This document shows, one piece after another, positions 34,987 through 43,784 of a stretch of 64,000 nucleotides of DNA. The notes under the pieces are model-generated. The model saw nothing but the letters and a program-made list of their open reading frames with translations, was not told the origin of the DNA and did no database searches. The stretch's first letter is position 1; the number at the start of each line of letters is the position of its first letter. Both the position numbers and the translations under genes were made by a program. Source of the DNA: Actinomycetota bacterium (GTDB lineage Bacteria > Actinomycetota > Geothermincolia > Geothermincolales > RBG-13-55-18); assembly GCA_030019255.1 (NCBI GenBank), contig JASEFK010000010.1, positions 23,017 to 87,016 of the forward strand, read 5' to 3'.

Positions 34987-35411
34987 GCTCCCCGCTCCGG
35001 GCGCCATGGGCCGCGCATGTCCGGGCTGGGTGAAGGGGGAAACGGGCCGCGTATCGAGTCCCCTTCCCAGGGGAAGTGCACCGGGATCCATGCCACGAAT
35101 CGGGGCACCCATATAACGCCCGGGCATAAGCGGGGCAGTGGGAAAAGGGCGTAAAGCGAAGAAGAGGGTGGGGTCTCAGATCCCACCCCTCCATTCTTAA
35201 ATAACGCTTCATAAATTCTTAACACTATCCCTTTACCTTGGTGCTGAAAGTCCCGCGGGCGGGACTGCGATCGAGGTCTCGCAGGCGAGCCGTCCCGGGT
35301 CAGGCCCGAGGGTGAGTTGCAATACGCATGGTAAAAGTTGGCAGGGAGAAGGCGTGGGATGAAGGTAGGAGGAAGGGAGGCGGGTGCGCCGGGGATGAAG
35401 CGAGGTGGGGG
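34987..35411. other. Intergenic region with stem-loop cluster upstream of response regulator
   Basis: No gene seen. 35240-35330 can fold into successive stems: GTCCCGC/GCGGGAC (35250-35265), CTCG-AGGC-CGAG near 35278, and CCCGGG/CCCGAG-type pairing near 35296-35312. This structured stretch ends about 80 bp before the regulator start. It may be a leader RNA, a terminator or a decayed structured element; it fits no riboswitch I recognise. Confidence 0.4.
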
Positions 35412-36116
35412 ATGAGGAAAGAGCTCATCCTGGTGGTGGACGACGATAGGGATATCGCCAACGTCCTCCGGGCTTACCTGGAGAAGGAGGGTTACCCCAC
35501 CCTCACGGCCTTCGACGGAGAGACCGCCCTCCGCCTGTGGCGCGAAAACCGCCCTTCCCTGGTGGTCCTGGACGTCCGCGTGCCCGGCCTGGGCGGTTAC
35601 GCCTTCTGCCGGGAGGTCAGGAAATACTCCGACGTGCCCATCATCATGCTCTCCGCCAGTGCGGAAGAGGAGGACCGGGTGCTGGGACTGGAACTGGGAG
35701 CGGACGATTACCTGGCCAAGCCCTTCAGTCCCCGCGAACTGGTGGCCCGGATACGGGCCATCCTGAGGAGGTGCGGAGAAGAAGCGGGGCCGGAAGCGGT
35801 GCTCTCCGCCGGTCCCCTGCTCGTGGACGGCAAAGCGCGGGGGGTCCTCGTTTTCGGCAAGGAAGTCGCGCTCACCCCCAGGGAATTCGACATCCTGGCC
35901 CTCCTCGCCTCGCAACCGGAAAAGGTGTTCACCCGCGAGGAGATACTGGCGGCGGTGGGCGAAGAGGCTTGCGCTGGTCATGGCCGCATCGTGGATTCCC
36001 ACATCAAGAACCTCAGGAGAAAATTGAGAAATGCGGCGGAGGGGTGGAATTTTATAGACACGGTCCACGGGGTGGGGTACCGGTTCCGGGCCATAAAGAC
36101 GGAAGCTGCGAGCTGA
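35412..36116 (+). CDS. OmpR/PhoB-family response regulator
   Basis: 234 residues from the ATG at 35412 (GAGGTGGGGG upstream); an earlier in-frame start at 35328 would add a Gly/Arg-rich tail. The receiver has the acidic pair DDD (about 10-12), phospho-acceptor D53 region VVLDVRVPGLGGY, switch Ser in MLSAS and Lys in LAKPFS. A C-terminal winged helix (LTPREFDILALLASQP, VDSHIKNLRRKL, VHGVGYRF) follows. No histidine kinase is adjacent, so its partner is unknown. Confidence 0.93.
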   Translation: MRKELILVVDDDRDIANVLRAYLEKEGYPTLTAFDGETALRLWRENRPSLVVLDVRVPGLGGYAFCREVRKYSDVPIIMLSASAEEEDRVLGLELGADDYLAKPFSPRELVARIRAILRRCGEEAGPEAVLSAGPLLVDGKARGVLVFGKEVALTPREFDILALLASQPEKVFTREEILAAVGEEACAGHGRIVDSHIKNLRRKLRNAAEGWNFIDTVHGVGYRFRAIKTEAAS

Positions 36117-36363
36117 GGAGCCGGCAAAGGGACACGTATCCCTTCCGGGACACCGCCTGGAACCCGAACAGGACCTGGAAACGCGGCGGATGGATGGATC
36201 TTCATCGAGCCGATCCGCACGGACGGACATCCGTGTATTGAAGACCGCCATGGTTTTTTACAAACTTTTCTCCCTTCCTCCACAATTGCTTAACCATTCC
36301 TTGCCACCATCTACACGGAGACCGATAAACGGCTTCGTTCTTTGATCGGGAACGGAGGTGAAA

Positions 36364-37131
36364 ATGAAGAAAAGCAAGATATTTATGGTCATCCCGGTGG
36401 CCTTGGTGCTGGCGTCCATCCTTCTCGCCGCTTCGTCCTGCGGAAGCGGGGAGGCGAAGGAGTCCACCGCCACGACGACCAAGCTGCCGCCGGGGATGGC
36501 GGGCTCGGACAGCACCACCTACGAGGAAATCTCTTCATCCGAGTTGGAAACAGCCGAGGACAACTGGAGCGCGTTCGCCACCACGGGAGAGAACACGGGC
36601 GGGAGCTCTTCCAGCGGAACGGGGGAATCCGCCACCGAAGCGGCGAGCGAAAAGACGGTCGCCCTCTCCGGGGTGGAGTTCACGGTGGTGGCGGCCAAGC
36701 GCCAGGACAGCAACCGGTTGGTGGCCTCCTCGGGGACGCGGGAGGTGAACGGGGATTTCCTGGAGGTGGAGCTCAGGATCAAGAATGCCGGGGATTACCT
36801 TGTCGACCTGTCCCGCTTCTCCTTCCGGCTATGGAACCCCCATATCGACGCCGCCTCCTACGATGACTACTACGGGAACGTCACCACTTACGGAGGGTAC
36901 GTCTCCACCAACATCATCTCCGCCGCTCTCCTCGACTACTCCACCCTGCAGCAGGTGTCCGTCACCCTGCGGATAGAGGAGGAGATCGGCGATGTGTTCC
37001 TGTTCTTCGACCTCAATCCCCTGAGCGTTTCCCGGAACGAAGGCTTCACCAAGGAGGGTTCCAACCTGGTCTTCTACGACACCTGGACCGGGGAGAAGGC
37101 GGAGATGAACCTGGCCGGGTTCCCGGATTGA
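36364..37131 (+). CDS. Lipoprotein with DUF4352-like domain
   Basis: 255 residues from the ATG at 36364 after GGAGGTG. A lipobox in ILLAASSCGSG places the lipidated Cys at about 26. A Ser/Thr-rich linker (about 30-90) leads to a beta-rich domain (GVEFTVVAAKRQD, DFLEVELRIKNAG, FSFRLWNPH) resembling DUF4352/telomeric-like Ig folds. Surface-anchored. The following ABC permease and ATPase genes share its direction, so it may be an accessory factor of that system. Confidence 0.75.
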   Translation: MKKSKIFMVIPVALVLASILLAASSCGSGEAKESTATTTKLPPGMAGSDSTTYEEISSSELETAEDNWSAFATTGENTGGSSSSGTGESATEAASEKTVALSGVEFTVVAAKRQDSNRLVASSGTREVNGDFLEVELRIKNAGDYLVDLSRFSFRLWNPHIDAASYDDYYGNVTTYGGYVSTNIISAALLDYSTLQQVSVTLRIEEEIGDVFLFFDLNPLSVSRNEGFTKEGSNLVFYDTWTGEKAEMNLAGFPD

Positions 37132-37260
37132 CGCGGATCGAGAGGCGGGAGAAATCGGTCCCAGCGGTGGAGGTACGAGTGAAGGCAGGAAGTCAGGGCT
37201 CGGGAGAAAGGTGGAACCTTACAGGTTTCCCGGATTGACATGCAGGAGGGCGGTGAGAAA

Positions 37261-38781
37261 ATGCGGTCCATAAAAAGAGGGCTCCGGAGCTTCGTACGCC
37301 ATCCCCTGGCCAACCTGGTGGTGGTGCTCCTCCTCTTCGTTTGCCTTACCTTCTCCCTTTCCATGCTGGCGGTGAAGATGGCCGCCGATTCCCAGGTGGG
37401 GGAGGTCAAGAAGAGCGTTGGTAATTACGCGGAAGTCAGGGTGAGCTCGGAGTACCAGATGCAGGCCTTCCAGGAGCAGCGGGAGCAGGACCCGGCCAAG
37501 CGGCAGGCCGAGGCCCGCAAGATGTCCGAGGAGGAGCTCCTGGCCGAGCGCACCGAGCTCATGGTGCCCGAGGCCCTGGTGGATGATTTTTCCAGTCGAC
37601 CGGAGGTCATAAGCTATGACAAGGTGCTGGAAACCCTCGTCATCCTACCGGACGTGCAATCCACGGAGCTGGCCAGCATGCTCTCCCTGCGCAGCGGCCC
37701 GTATTCGGTGGGCGCCTCCTCCTCCGAGGGCAATTCCTTCTTCTTCGAGGGAAACACCGACGGGGCCTCGGCCGCCGACTTCCTGCGCGGGGCCAAGGTC
37801 CTGGTGGACGGTTCCTTCTACACCTACCAGGACTACCTGCTGGCCAACCCGGTGGTGCTGGTGGAAAAGACCCTGGCCGAGGAGAACGGTCTCCAGGTGG
37901 GAGACACCATTACCGCCAAGGTAACCGGCTCCGAGGGCCGCGGCTCGGAGATGGTGCTCACGGTGAAGGGCATATACGAGACGGTGGAGGTGGAACAGGA
38001 GGGCGAGACCCGCGACCCCCTGGCCTTCAACCCCGCGGGCAGCAAGTTCTACGCCCCCCTCTCCGTGGTCCAGGCGCTCAACAACACCCCGGGATACGTG
38101 GAGCTCGGCTGCTATTACCTGGACAGCGCGGACAGCTCCGCCGCCATCCAGGAGGCCTTCCAGGAAACAGTAGTTAACGGAACGGAGGGGGGAGACAGGT
38201 ACGAACTGGCCACCGACTATTCCGATTTCAAGGCCATATCCGATCCCCTGCACAAGGTGGCCCGGACCTCGGTCATTAGCCTGGCCGGGGCCCTCGCCGC
38301 CTGCGCCCTCATCATTGTGCTGGCCATGGCCATCATCGTGGGCGGCCGTACCCGAGAACTCGGCGTGCTCAAGGCCATCGGAGCCACCGACCGTCAGGTC
38401 CTCCTGCAGTACGCCGCGGAGATCACCTGCATCTGCCTGGTGGCGGTCATCCTGGCCACGGGAGCCTCGGCGGTAGTCTCCCAACGATTGGGTGACTGGC
38501 TGTTGCAGGAGGATGCCGTCGCCGCCGAGCAGGCCCTCCAGCCCGGACAGGCACAGGGCACGCCGGCCGCAAGGTTCATGGCTCGCAACCTCTACAAGGA
38601 GGGCGGCAGGTTCTCCTTGCTAGGGAGCGAGAGCGCGGAGGTGGAGCTGGAGGTGGTGTACCGGGGTGGCCTTCTCGCCTACGGCATCCTCATACTGCTG
38701 GGCATCAGCCTGCTAGGAATGGCGGTCCCCGTGGTCTGGATAAACCGGCTGCGGCCCGCCAGGATGCTGACCATGGAATGA
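37261..38781 (+). CDS. MacB/FtsX-type ABC transporter permease
   Basis: 506 residues from the ATG at 37261 (GGCGGTGAG upstream). One N-terminal transmembrane helix (about 20-43) precedes a large extracytoplasmic domain (about 44-330). Three C-terminal helices follow (about 336-365, 386-410 and 470-495), with the FtsX-family GGRTRELGVLKAIGATDRQV coupling loop (core TRELGVLKAIGA). Such permeases act as mechanotransmission or lipoprotein/peptide export units rather than classic channels. It pairs with the ATPase gene 35 bp downstream. Confidence 0.9.
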   Translation: MRSIKRGLRSFVRHPLANLVVVLLLFVCLTFSLSMLAVKMAADSQVGEVKKSVGNYAEVRVSSEYQMQAFQEQREQDPAKRQAEARKMSEEELLAERTELMVPEALVDDFSSRPEVISYDKVLETLVILPDVQSTELASMLSLRSGPYSVGASSSEGNSFFFEGNTDGASAADFLRGAKVLVDGSFYTYQDYLLANPVVLVEKTLAEENGLQVGDTITAKVTGSEGRGSEMVLTVKGIYETVEVEQEGETRDPLAFNPAGSKFYAPLSVVQALNNTPGYVELGCYYLDSADSSAAIQEAFQETVVNGTEGGDRYELATDYSDFKAISDPLHKVARTSVISLAGALAACALIIVLAMAIIVGGRTRELGVLKAIGATDRQVLLQYAAEITCICLVAVILATGASAVVSQRLGDWLLQEDAVAAEQALQPGQAQGTPAARFMARNLYKEGGRFSLLGSESAEVELEVVYRGGLLAYGILILLGISLLGMAVPVVWINRLRPARMLTME

Positions 38782-38816
38782 GGTGGTAAATAATGGCAGG
38801 AAGGGAGGAAGGGAAC

Positions 38817-39500
38817 ATGGCCGACCTTCTGGAGGTGAACGAGGTCAGTAAGGCCTTCCGGGTGAAATCGGGCGAGGTGAGGGCGGTGGACAAGGTGAGC
38901 CTGCGGGCGCGCAAGGGGGAGGTGACGGTCATCATAGGGCCGTCAGGATCCGGAAAGACCACCCTCCTCCACCTCATCGGGTCCCTGGAAAGGCCGGACG
39001 GAGGCGAGATAATCGTCTTCGGGGAGGACATCTGCCGGCCGGACGCGGACCTCGTCGGCTACCGGAGAAAAAGGGTGGGGTTCGTCTTCCAAATGTTCAA
39101 CCTCATCCCTTACCTCACCGCACTGGAGAACGTCACCCTCCCCATGGATCTGGACGGGGTTCCAACCGGGGAACAGCGCCGCCGCGCCGAGGATCTGCTG
39201 GCCGGGATGGGCATCGAGGGCCGCCTGCTCAGGACAAGGGCCAGCCGCATGAGCGGGGGAGAGAAGCAGCGAGTGGCCATAGCCCGGGCCCTGGCCAACG
39301 ACCCTGACCTCATCCTGGCCGACGAGCCCACGGGCAACCTGGACTCGACCACCGGTCGGGTGGTGGTGGACATCCTGGCCAGGTTGGCGCGGCGGGACGG
39401 AAAGTGCGTGCTCATCGTCACCCACGATGAGGGTATCCTGCGGGCGGCGGACTGGGCCTACCAGATGCGGGACGGAAGACTGAGGGGGATGGAGGTATGA
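38817..39500 (+). CDS. MacB/LolD-type ABC transporter ATP-binding protein
   Basis: About 227 residues from the ATG at 38817 (GGGAGGAAGGGAAC upstream); the ATG at 38793 is also possible. Walker A is GPSGSGKTT, signature MSGGEKQRVAIARAL, Walker B LILADEPTGNLDS and H-loop VTHDE. It energises the FtsX-like permease encoded just upstream. Confidence 0.94.
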   Translation: MADLLEVNEVSKAFRVKSGEVRAVDKVSLRARKGEVTVIIGPSGSGKTTLLHLIGSLERPDGGEIIVFGEDICRPDADLVGYRRKRVGFVFQMFNLIPYLTALENVTLPMDLDGVPTGEQRRRAEDLLAGMGIEGRLLRTRASRMSGGEKQRVAIARALANDPDLILADEPTGNLDSTTGRVVVDILARLARRDGKCVLIVTHDEGILRAADWAYQMRDGRLRGMEV

Positions 39501-39823
39501 AGCGACACCCGGGAATCGAGGGACTGGCATCCCCAATCGAGTGCCCCAGGCACGACAAGGAAACTTCCTAACGGTTACGAGAGCTGGAAGTCGACCGACC
39601 AACGGGGCAAGGCAGCCCCCGGAGCGTGGGGGTCGGGATAGCGCCGATGAGCAAAGGGGGCCACATGGGAACGAACCATAGTGCGGCGAGGTGACCGGCG
39701 AAGGAAGAGAAAAGGCCTGTCATTGAAGGCAGGAATTTGGATGTGGATGGGCAAGCGAAACCCAGTCCGTATAAGAAGCGTCGAAAGAACAGGCTAAAAA
39801 AGCCGGAAGGAAGGTGAAGGAGC
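39501..39823. other. Intergenic region, no gene seen
   Basis: 323 bp, G/A-rich, with no supported ORF or clear hairpin. Confidence 0.4.
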
Positions 39824-40594
39824 ATGAATGCAGGAAACATGAACCAGGAACTCTCCCCGTCGTCCAAGAAGGACGCGGACCTTAAGGCATCCAGAAGCAT
39901 GGAAAGTAACCCGATGGAGGAGACAGCCTCGGTGTCCGAAGCGACCACGTTGGGAGCGGCGGATGACGTCAAAGTCTCCACGGCAGAAGGACAGCCTGGC
40001 CCGAACGCAGCCCCTCCTGCTCCGGAAGGACCGTACAGGATCTCCGGCGGGGGAACTTCCGGCTGGTTCCGGCGTCACAGGGCGCTGGCGGGCATATTGG
40101 CCGGCCTGGTGGCGTTGATCCTGCTCGGAGGGATGTTCGCCATCGGGTACGCAGTGGGGAGGCCGGACGAGGAGAAGCCGTCACCCACAGCCCCCGGATG
40201 CAACAGGCCCTGGAGGGAAACCCGGCCCTTCGAGCCTGGGCCCCGTCTCAGGGAGAAAATGGAAACCATCCCCGAAAGGGCGGGGATCCTGCGCGAAGCG
40301 CGGGACGAGCTCCTCGAGCTGGCCTCCTCCGAGCTGGGCATGGCCACCCGGGAGCTCGAGGACAGGCTGGAAGAAGGGGAGACCATCGCCGACCTGGCGG
40401 AGGAGAAGGGAGTGTCCACGGAAAAACTGGTGGATAAGCTGGCCTCGCGGATAAGCGAGATCGCCGACCGCCTGGTCTCGGAGGGAACCCTTACCGAATC
40501 CCAGGCGGAGGCCGTGAAATCCCGCGCCGAGGCCATGGCCTCCCTGTTCGTCCACGGGGGCCTGCGCGCCCTCCAAGGGCCCCTGGGGAGGTGA
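39824..40594 (+). CDS. Single-pass membrane protein with helical C-terminal repeats
   Basis: 256 residues. A Ser/Glu/Pro-rich cytoplasmic N-terminus (about 1-80), a transmembrane helix (about 88-112), then two related helical segments: ELASSELGMATRELEDRLEEGETIADLAEEKGVSTEKL (core EEGETIADLAEEKGV) and SEGTLTESQAEAVKSRAE. That helical pattern is common in secreted proteins of actinobacteria and firmicutes with no known role. A possible GGTG ribosome site lies close upstream. Confidence 0.65.
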   Translation: MNAGNMNQELSPSSKKDADLKASRSMESNPMEETASVSEATTLGAADDVKVSTAEGQPGPNAAPPAPEGPYRISGGGTSGWFRRHRALAGILAGLVALILLGGMFAIGYAVGRPDEEKPSPTAPGCNRPWRETRPFEPGPRLREKMETIPERAGILREARDELLELASSELGMATRELEDRLEEGETIADLAEEKGVSTEKLVDKLASRISEIADRLVSEGTLTESQAEAVKSRAEAMASLFVHGGLRALQGPLGR

Positions 40595-40715
40595 GAAGGA
40601 AAACAAAACCAGCGGGGAATCCCGCAGCGGGCGCCTCGTTCAGCGAGACCGATAAGCGCCAAGCACCGGCGAAAAGGCTGCGCTTCTGCGAGCTCTCCCC
40701 ATGCACCCCCCTGAA

Positions 40716-40744
40716 GATGCGGCCGTCCCCGGGACGGCCGCATC
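40716..40744. terminator. Perfect 13-bp inverted repeat, terminator-like
   Basis: GATGCGGCCGTCC (40716-40728) and GGACGGCCGCATC (40732-40744) pair perfectly around a CCG loop. The stem lies about 120 bp past the preceding stop codon and before argS. There is no T-tract, so it may be a factor-assisted terminator or a protein site. The rest of 40595-41041 contains no supported gene. Confidence 0.6.
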
Positions 40745-41041
40745 GCATTACTCTACCGCAACCACCTGCCGAAGATTCTGGTAAATAAACAGCGCACTTC
40801 GAAAAAGGACAGGTGGCGCCTATTCCCGTCTTGTTGCTTTTCCCGCGCTAACAAGCCCTTGAGCCCGCTGGCAGCTTCGGGTTTAATATATTTCCACATG
40901 CAACGCTCACGGAGATCGAAGATGTATGATACAAGTAATGTCCTGAAGACCCGTGGGGCAAGTTACGCCTTGTTTTTTTCGCTGTCGACCGTCGCATCGT
41001 AAGCGGCAAGCGAGCGGCGAAACAGAAGAGGGAGAGCGCGC

Positions 41042-42739
41042 TTGATCGTCAAGGAACTGCGGGAACTCATCGAGCGGGCCCTGGCGGACGCCGCGCGGGC
41101 CGGGGAGATACCTGACCCGGAGGGGCTGGAGTTCGTGCTGGAGCGGCCCCGCCACAAGGCGCACGGTGACTGGGCGAGCAACGTGGCCATGGTCCTGGCC
41201 AGCCGGGCGGGGCGCAACCCGCGGGAGATAGCCTCGGCCCTGGTACGCCGCCTGGAGGAAAAGGCCTGTCATCCCGGCGGGGAACGGGAACACCCCATCC
41301 TCAGCGCAGTGGAAGTGGCCGGTCCCGGCTTCATCAACTTCACCCTGGACCGGGACCGCGTGCTGCGCGAGCTCATTCGAGTCGCCGGAGAGGGGGAGTC
41401 CTACGGGCGCTGGGACCTGGGGGGAGGGCTCCGCGTGCTGGTGGAGTTCGTCTCCGCCAACCCGGTGGGCCCGCTGCACGTGGGGCACGGCCGCTGGGCG
41501 GCCCTGGGCGACGCCCTGTGCAACCTCCTGGAGGCGGTCGGTTACGAGGTGGACCGGGAATTCTACCTCAACGACTACGGGACCCAGATGGAAGTCTTCA
41601 CCGCCTCCGTGGAGGCTCGCTACCTGGAGCTAGCCGGAAGGGAGGTGGAATTCCCGGCCGAGGGGTACCACGGGTCTTACGTGAGGGACATCGCCCGCGT
41701 CCTCCTCGAGGAGGACGGCGGTAGGCTGGTGGACGCTCCCCCCGAGGAGAGGCGGGCCGAGCTTGGGGAGAGGGCCTACCGCCTGATGCTCAAAAGAATC
41801 AGGGAATCCCTGGATTCCTTCGGGGTGCATTTCGACAACTGGTTCAGCGAGAGGGAACTGCACAGGAGCGGCGCGGTGCTGGAGGAAATCCGGAAGCTCC
41901 GGGAGGAGGGCCTGGCCTACGAGAAGGACGGGGCGGTGTGGATGGCCACCTCCCGTTTCGGCGACGACAAGGACCGCGTGCTCCTGCGCAGCAACGGAGC
42001 GCCGACCTACTTCGCCGCCGACATCGCCTACCACCTGAACAAGCTGGCCAGGGGCTACCAGCACCTCATCAACATCTGGGGCGCTGACCACCACGGGTAC
42101 GTGCGCCGCGTGCAGGCCGCCCTGGAGGCCAAGGGTTACCCGGGGGTCCTGGAGGTCATCCTGGGGCAGCTGGTGAACCTGAAGCGGGGGGGAGAGCCGG
42201 TGCGCATGTCCAAGCGCACCGGGGAGATGGTCACCTTCGACGAGCTGGTGGAGGAGGTGGGAAAGGACGTGGCCCGCTACCTCTTCCTCACCCGCAGCCA
42301 GGATACCGCCCTGGACTTCGACATCCAGCTGGCCGTGCAGGAGAGCATGGAGAACCCTGTCTACTACGTGCAGTACGCCCACGCGCGCATCTGCAGCATC
42401 CTCCGCTACGGGCTGGGGAAGGGCGTGGAGATGCGCGAGGAGATACCCGACCTCGCCACCCTGCGGCGGCTGGGCGAGGAGGAGGAGATGGACCTGGCCC
42501 TGAAGATATTTGAGTTCGAGGAGCTCATCCGCGACGCCGCCCTGGACCGCGCGCCCCACCGCCTGACCCGCTACCTGGAGGAGCTGGCCGCCGCCTTCCA
42601 CCTCTTCTACAACCGCCACCGGGTGATCAGCGAGGACGCCAAGCTCACCACAGCCCGCCTCTTCTTGGTCCGCTGCACCCTCCAGGTGCTGCGCAACGGC
42701 CTCTCCATCCTGGGGGTCTCCGCCCCGGAAAGCATGTGA
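41042..42739 (+). CDS. argS: Arginyl-tRNA synthetase
   Basis: 565 residues, class I synthetase of the ArgRS type. The N-terminal tRNA-binding domain begins IVKELRELIERALADAA. The HIGH motif appears as VGPLHVGHGRW (about 148-158), and the KMSKS loop as RMSKRTGEMV (about 388-397). The DALR anticodon-binding domain carries YVQYAHARICSIL. It uses a TTG start preceded by AGAGGGAGAG. Essential for charging tRNA-Arg. Confidence 0.97.
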   Translation: MIVKELRELIERALADAARAGEIPDPEGLEFVLERPRHKAHGDWASNVAMVLASRAGRNPREIASALVRRLEEKACHPGGEREHPILSAVEVAGPGFINFTLDRDRVLRELIRVAGEGESYGRWDLGGGLRVLVEFVSANPVGPLHVGHGRWAALGDALCNLLEAVGYEVDREFYLNDYGTQMEVFTASVEARYLELAGREVEFPAEGYHGSYVRDIARVLLEEDGGRLVDAPPEERRAELGERAYRLMLKRIRESLDSFGVHFDNWFSERELHRSGAVLEEIRKLREEGLAYEKDGAVWMATSRFGDDKDRVLLRSNGAPTYFAADIAYHLNKLARGYQHLINIWGADHHGYVRRVQAALEAKGYPGVLEVILGQLVNLKRGGEPVRMSKRTGEMVTFDELVEEVGKDVARYLFLTRSQDTALDFDIQLAVQESMENPVYYVQYAHARICSILRYGLGKGVEMREEIPDLATLRRLGEEEEMDLALKIFEFEELIRDAALDRAPHRLTRYLEELAAAFHLFYNRHRVISEDAKLTTARLFLVRCTLQVLRNGLSILGVSAPESM

Positions 42740-42751
42740 GGAAGCATTCGC

Positions 42752-43519
42752 TCACAGCTTTTCAAGGAGCCAACCGACGGCCTTGTCCATGGCCTCCGCG
42801 TGGTGCCTCAGCTTGTGACCTCCCCCGGGGACGATGAAGATCTCCTTCGGTTCCTTCGCCGCCTCGTAGAGAAGATGGGCCTCACTCACGGGCACCGTCT
42901 CGTCCTCCGAGCCATGGAGGATGAGCAGCGGAGTCGGGGAGACCAGGGACACCTCCTCCACCGGTCGACAGGCGTGCATCCCCTCGTAATATTCGTCCTC
43001 CGAGGAAGGGAAGGCGGAATCCCGGATGATGCCAATGCGCCGGGCGTGGGCGATGAAGTCCCCTATGCCCTCCCGGGTGATGAGGTGGGTGAAGTCCGCC
43101 GGGGAGGAGACGGACACCAGGGCCCGCAGCCCGGGACGGCGCGCCGCGCAGACGATGCTCACTGCACCCCCTCCGCTGAAACCCATCAGGGCCACCCGGT
43201 CGGGACGGCAGCCAGCGAAGGCGCCCCTTCCCGACCCGGCCTCCTCGAGGACGGTGGCAAGATCTTCCACCCATCCGGGAAGGGAAAAATCGCCGCCCGA
43301 TTCCCCGGTGCCCCGGAAATTGAAAATGCACGCCGCGATCCCCTTTTCCAGGAAACGCTCCGCCAGCGCCTCGTAGCCGGGATCGCCGGGCACCAGTTCC
43401 CCGCTGGGTATGCCGTGGCAGAGGATTACCAGGGGCACCGGTCCCCGCACGTCGGGCAGGAGTACCTTCCCTTTCAGGACCACGCCCGATGACGTGAGCT
43501 CGAAATTCCTCACCTCCAT
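42752..43519 (-). CDS. Alpha/beta hydrolase (dienelactone hydrolase/acyl esterase type)
   Basis: 255 residues from the ATG at 43519, following GGGAGAG; an upstream ATG at 43552 is weaker. The oxyanion segment is LCHGIPSGE and the nucleophile elbow MGFSGGGAVS. The acid Asp is in LILHGSEDETVPV and the catalytic His in VPGGGHKLRHH. A soluble hydrolase of unknown substrate. It converges on argS with only 12 bp between stop codons. Confidence 0.9.
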   Translation of the reverse strand: MEVRNFELTSSGVVLKGKVLLPDVRGPVPLVILCHGIPSGELVPGDPGYEALAERFLEKGIAACIFNFRGTGESGGDFSLPGWVEDLATVLEEAGSGRGAFAGCRPDRVALMGFSGGGAVSIVCAARRPGLRALVSVSSPADFTHLITREGIGDFIAHARRIGIIRDSAFPSSEDEYYEGMHACRPVEEVSLVSPTPLLILHGSEDETVPVSEAHLLYEAAKEPKEIFIVPGGGHKLRHHAEAMDKAVGWLLEKL

Positions 43520-43784
43520 CCGTTTCTCTCCCGCTTCTCCCTTCAGGTACATACCGAATACGGCACGTCAACAATGTAAACAAAGCGGCCCGCACTCACA
43601 AGTTCGAGCCAGAAAAAACAACCTGTGAGGGGCAATAGGATGGAGGCCTTCTTGAGCTGGAAATGATAAAAGGCCGCGAGTTGCCAATCCCACTGCCCGG
43701 AACCGGGCGGTTGGTTGCAGCAAGCGGTTCAGCGAGCGAGACCAATACCGCCGGGCCGGTCCGGAAGGACGACGGCCGTTCCGC

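Noticed and set aside
35240..35330. Group II intron or cobalamin riboswitch start
   Set aside because: Some resemblance in the first bases, but no domain V, no reverse transcriptase and no conserved riboswitch core.
34923..36251. 442-residue minus-strand ORF
   Set aside because: Covers the response regulator gene in antisense; no family pattern.
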